In this document: in pieces, positions 62,470 through 64,000 of the stretch
How the letters are laid out: each line of letters begins with the position of its first letter
Position numbering within the stretch: position 1 is the first letter of the stretch
Assembly: GCF_050281185.1 (NCBI RefSeq)
Contig: NZ_JBNNWS010000009.1
Coordinates: 62,001-126,000, forward strand
Source of the DNA: Heyndrickxia sp050281185
GTDB lineage: Bacteria > Bacillota > Bacilli > Bacillales > Bacillaceae_C
Reading direction: 5' to 3'
Length of the DNA stretch: 64,000 nucleotides
Position numbers and translations under genes: made by a program
The notes under the pieces: model-generated
Told to the model about the DNA's origin: nothing
Seen by the model: the letters and a program-made list of their open reading frames with translations, nothing else
Database searches by the model: none

Positions 62470-62570
62470 TGTCTGCTTATGGGCATGTCTTGAGATGTGC
62501 CCGGCAGGCATAAGTTGGGTTATGATGAAATTAGTTACGGAAAAAAATCTCGAAAAAAGAGGGTAAATCT

Positions 62571-63764
62571 ATGTTACACAACTTTGATGAAACTTTAAAT
62601 AGGATCGGCACTGATTCGGATAAATGGGATAACGAAGGGAAAGGTGGCTCATTGATTCCACTAGGGATTGCTGACACTGATTACAGGGCTCCTCGTGAAG
62701 TATTAGATGCTTTAAAGAAAAAAGTAGACTTTGGAGTCTTCGGTTATGGACTTTTTCCTCAAGAACGATTTACTAGTGCGATTAAAGGTTGGTATGGGCG
62801 CCATCATAAAGTCGATATTCGAGAAGATGAAATTAGTTATGCCCCAGGGTTAATGACAGGTGCTTTATGGATGTTTTTAGATGCTTATTCGAATCCAGGG
62901 GACAAAGTCATGATTCAAACTCCAGTTTATGCAACCTTTAAAAAGGTAATTGAGAAATATAATCGAAAAGCTGTCGACAATTCATTAAAATTCCAAAATG
63001 GAAGTTACGATATTGATTTTGAAGATTTAGAGAATAAATTAAAAATGCCTGATGTGAAAATACTTCTTGTATGTAATCCTGCTAATCCAATTGGACGGGT
63101 ATGGACAAAAGAAGAAATGAAGAAAATGTACGATTTATGCCGAGCGAATAACGTGATCATTATCAGTGATGAAATACATAGCGATATGATCCACAAAGGA
63201 TTATCTTTTCACTCCTTTTTAGAGTTTTGTGAGGAAGAGGATAAACATGTTGTGGTGATGAACTCTCCAAGTAAAACCTTCAATTTAGCATCTTTCTTTA
63301 GCGCTTATGTTATTATAAAAAACAAAAACCTGAAGAGAGCTTTTGATGATATTTACATAAAACACCACTTTGATTATAACTATTTAGGGGTGGAGGCTTT
63401 AATAACCTCTTATAATGAATGCGATTATTATGTAGATGAATTAAATGATTATTTACGAAAAAATATTGCTTTTGCTATTGAGTACATCAATAAAAATATG
63501 CCAAAGTTAAAAGTTCAATATCCTGAATGTTCCTATTTGTTATGGATTGACTGTGAAGAGTTAGGCTTAAATAGTGAGTCATTAATGCAATTCTTTGAGG
63601 ATTCAGGAGTTAGGGTCAATGCTGGGAGCACGTATGGAAAAGATAGCGGTAACTTTGTAAGAGTAAATATCGCTTGTACAAGATCTTTACTAGAGTTGGC
63701 TTTAAAACAGATAAAGGAAAGCTATGATAAAAATGAATCTAAATTAATTTCGAATATTCGCTAG
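62571..63764 (+). CDS. patB: MalY/PatB-type cystathionine beta-lyase (class I/II aminotransferase fold)
   Basis: 397 residues. Fold-type I PLP enzyme with N-terminal GTDSDKWDNEG and LIPLGIADTDYRAP (MalY/PatB type), PNPGD-like SNPGDKVMI, NPANPIGRVWT for PLP contacts and SPSKTFNLASF with the PLP lysine near 239. PatB-type enzymes cleave C-S bonds in cystathionine, cysteine or S-conjugates. A GAGGG ribosome binding site precedes the ATG. The symbol is used for the type; the exact substrate is inferred from the locus. Confidence 0.87.
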   Translation: MLHNFDETLNRIGTDSDKWDNEGKGGSLIPLGIADTDYRAPREVLDALKKKVDFGVFGYGLFPQERFTSAIKGWYGRHHKVDIREDEISYAPGLMTGALWMFLDAYSNPGDKVMIQTPVYATFKKVIEKYNRKAVDNSLKFQNGSYDIDFEDLENKLKMPDVKILLVCNPANPIGRVWTKEEMKKMYDLCRANNVIIISDEIHSDMIHKGLSFHSFLEFCEEEDKHVVVMNSPSKTFNLASFFSAYVIIKNKNLKRAFDDIYIKHHFDYNYLGVEALITSYNECDYYVDELNDYLRKNIAFAIEYINKNMPKLKVQYPECSYLLWIDCEELGLNSESLMQFFEDSGVRVNAGSTYGKDSGNFVRVNIACTRSLLELALKQIKESYDKNESKLISNIR

Positions 63765-63821
63765 ACAAAAAGGAATGGTCATGGTCTTCACTCGTTCTTT
63801 TATCCCTGTATTAGACTACTA

Positions 63822-63914
63822 TTATACAGGGGTGTCTGCGCTAAATATATTGACTATTCCAAAGATGGTAAAGATTATGTGCGTTTAAAGCGATGGTTTA
63901 GTCAAAAAATCTAA
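63822..63914 (+). pseudogene. Possible 3' end of an unidentified gene
   Basis: An open stretch ending in TAA reads YIDYSKDGKDYVRLKRW and ends FSQKI. It has a protein-like composition but no start or ribosome binding site. CCCTGTAT/ATACAGGG (near 63804-63830) forms a hairpin overlapping its beginning. Family not recognised. Confidence 0.35.
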
Positions 63915-63967
63915 AGATTTCAGAGGAATTTAGAGGTTATTCCTGAATGTATGGAGGCGCTGGTAAA

Positions 63968-64000
63968 GTGAGCATTCCTTTTACAAAAATGCATGGTTGT
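63968..64000 (+). CDS. DapF-like diaminopimelate epimerase, first 11 codons (3' end outside window)
   Basis: GGAGGCGCTGG precedes a GTG at 63968 that opens MSIPFTKMHGC at the window edge. The K-M-H-G start is the conserved N-terminus of DapF-type epimerases (usually KMHGxGNDF). Only 11 residues are visible, so the exact member is uncertain; a broader D/L-amino acid epimerase role would suit the neighbouring PLP enzymes. Confidence 0.6.
   Translation, partial: MSIPFTKMHGC

Noticed and set aside
1..64000. CRISPR array, tRNA, rRNA or prophage
   Set aside because: I found no regularly spaced repeats, no tRNA cloverleaf with a T-loop, no rRNA sequence and no phage structural genes.

Overview
The window looks like a chromosomal segment of a low-GC Gram-positive Bacillaceae (a Bacillus sensu lato or Neobacillus-like organism). 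This rests on AAGGAGG-type ribosome binding sites with frequent TTG/GTG starts, T-rich intrinsic terminators, and recognisable Bacillus gene types: a CwlK endopeptidase, an RlmCD-type rRNA methyltransferase, a MalA/MalP maltose PTS operon, a PyrR-type leader, and YitT, YkuD and YheO families. No rRNA, tRNA or CRISPR array was seen. Gene names come from reading the translated proteins; no database search was run.

Layout. 0-5.7 kb: end of a TetR-like regulator, then a sulfated-glycan module (two sulfatases around a GPH symporter) behind a cre-like site. 5.8-9 kb: sugar transferase, membrane protein, RlmCD-type enzyme. 9.1-13.9 kb: RpiR regulator, EIICB, 6-phospho-alpha-glucosidase and EIIA, bracketed by a 34-bp direct repeat. 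14.2-16.9 kb: CwlK and a PD-(D/E)XK nuclease with an internal duplication. 17.4-23.8 kb: an unusual amino-sugar locus (SIS protein, nucleotidyltransferase, GntR/UTRA regulator, APC permease, ROK kinase, ChbG/YdjC deacetylase) tied together by three similar operator-like sites. 23.9-24.7 kb: gene fragments copied from 27.7 and 14.6 kb. 24.7-29.4 kb: MerR/GAP exporter pair, DUF4097 lipoprotein, Xre-AbrB regulator with an ABC-2 transporter.

29.7-34.4 kb: McrBC type IV restriction pair, whose McrB carries an EVE-like insert between its Walker motifs, followed by a SUKH-like protein. 35-39.2 kb: Ig-like secreted protein, then codBA behind a PyrR-type attenuator. 39.4-43.8 kb: lipoprotein, TSUP exporter with LysR regulator, L,D-transpeptidase and a partial copy of its 3' end. 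44.2-55.4 kb: accessory functions including two EamA exporters with a MocR regulator, a GC-rich hydrolase, YitT, LysR/MetX-like pair and MerR/MFS pair. 55.6-64 kb: a sulfur (possibly D-) amino acid locus: YheO-type regulator, DAACS symporter, RidA, cystathionine gamma-lyase-like enzyme, D-cysteine desulfhydrase/ACC deaminase-like enzyme, PatB/MalY-type lyase, and the first codons of a DapF-like epimerase. A deletion-riddled copy of the ridA-lyase pair, with its promoter, lies just before the symporter.

Two themes run through the window. Most catabolic modules carry a regulator with a visible candidate operator. The intergenic DNA is rich in decayed gene pieces and in small inverted-repeat elements; three elements share termini, two have perfect 8-bp flanking duplications and the third an imperfect one.
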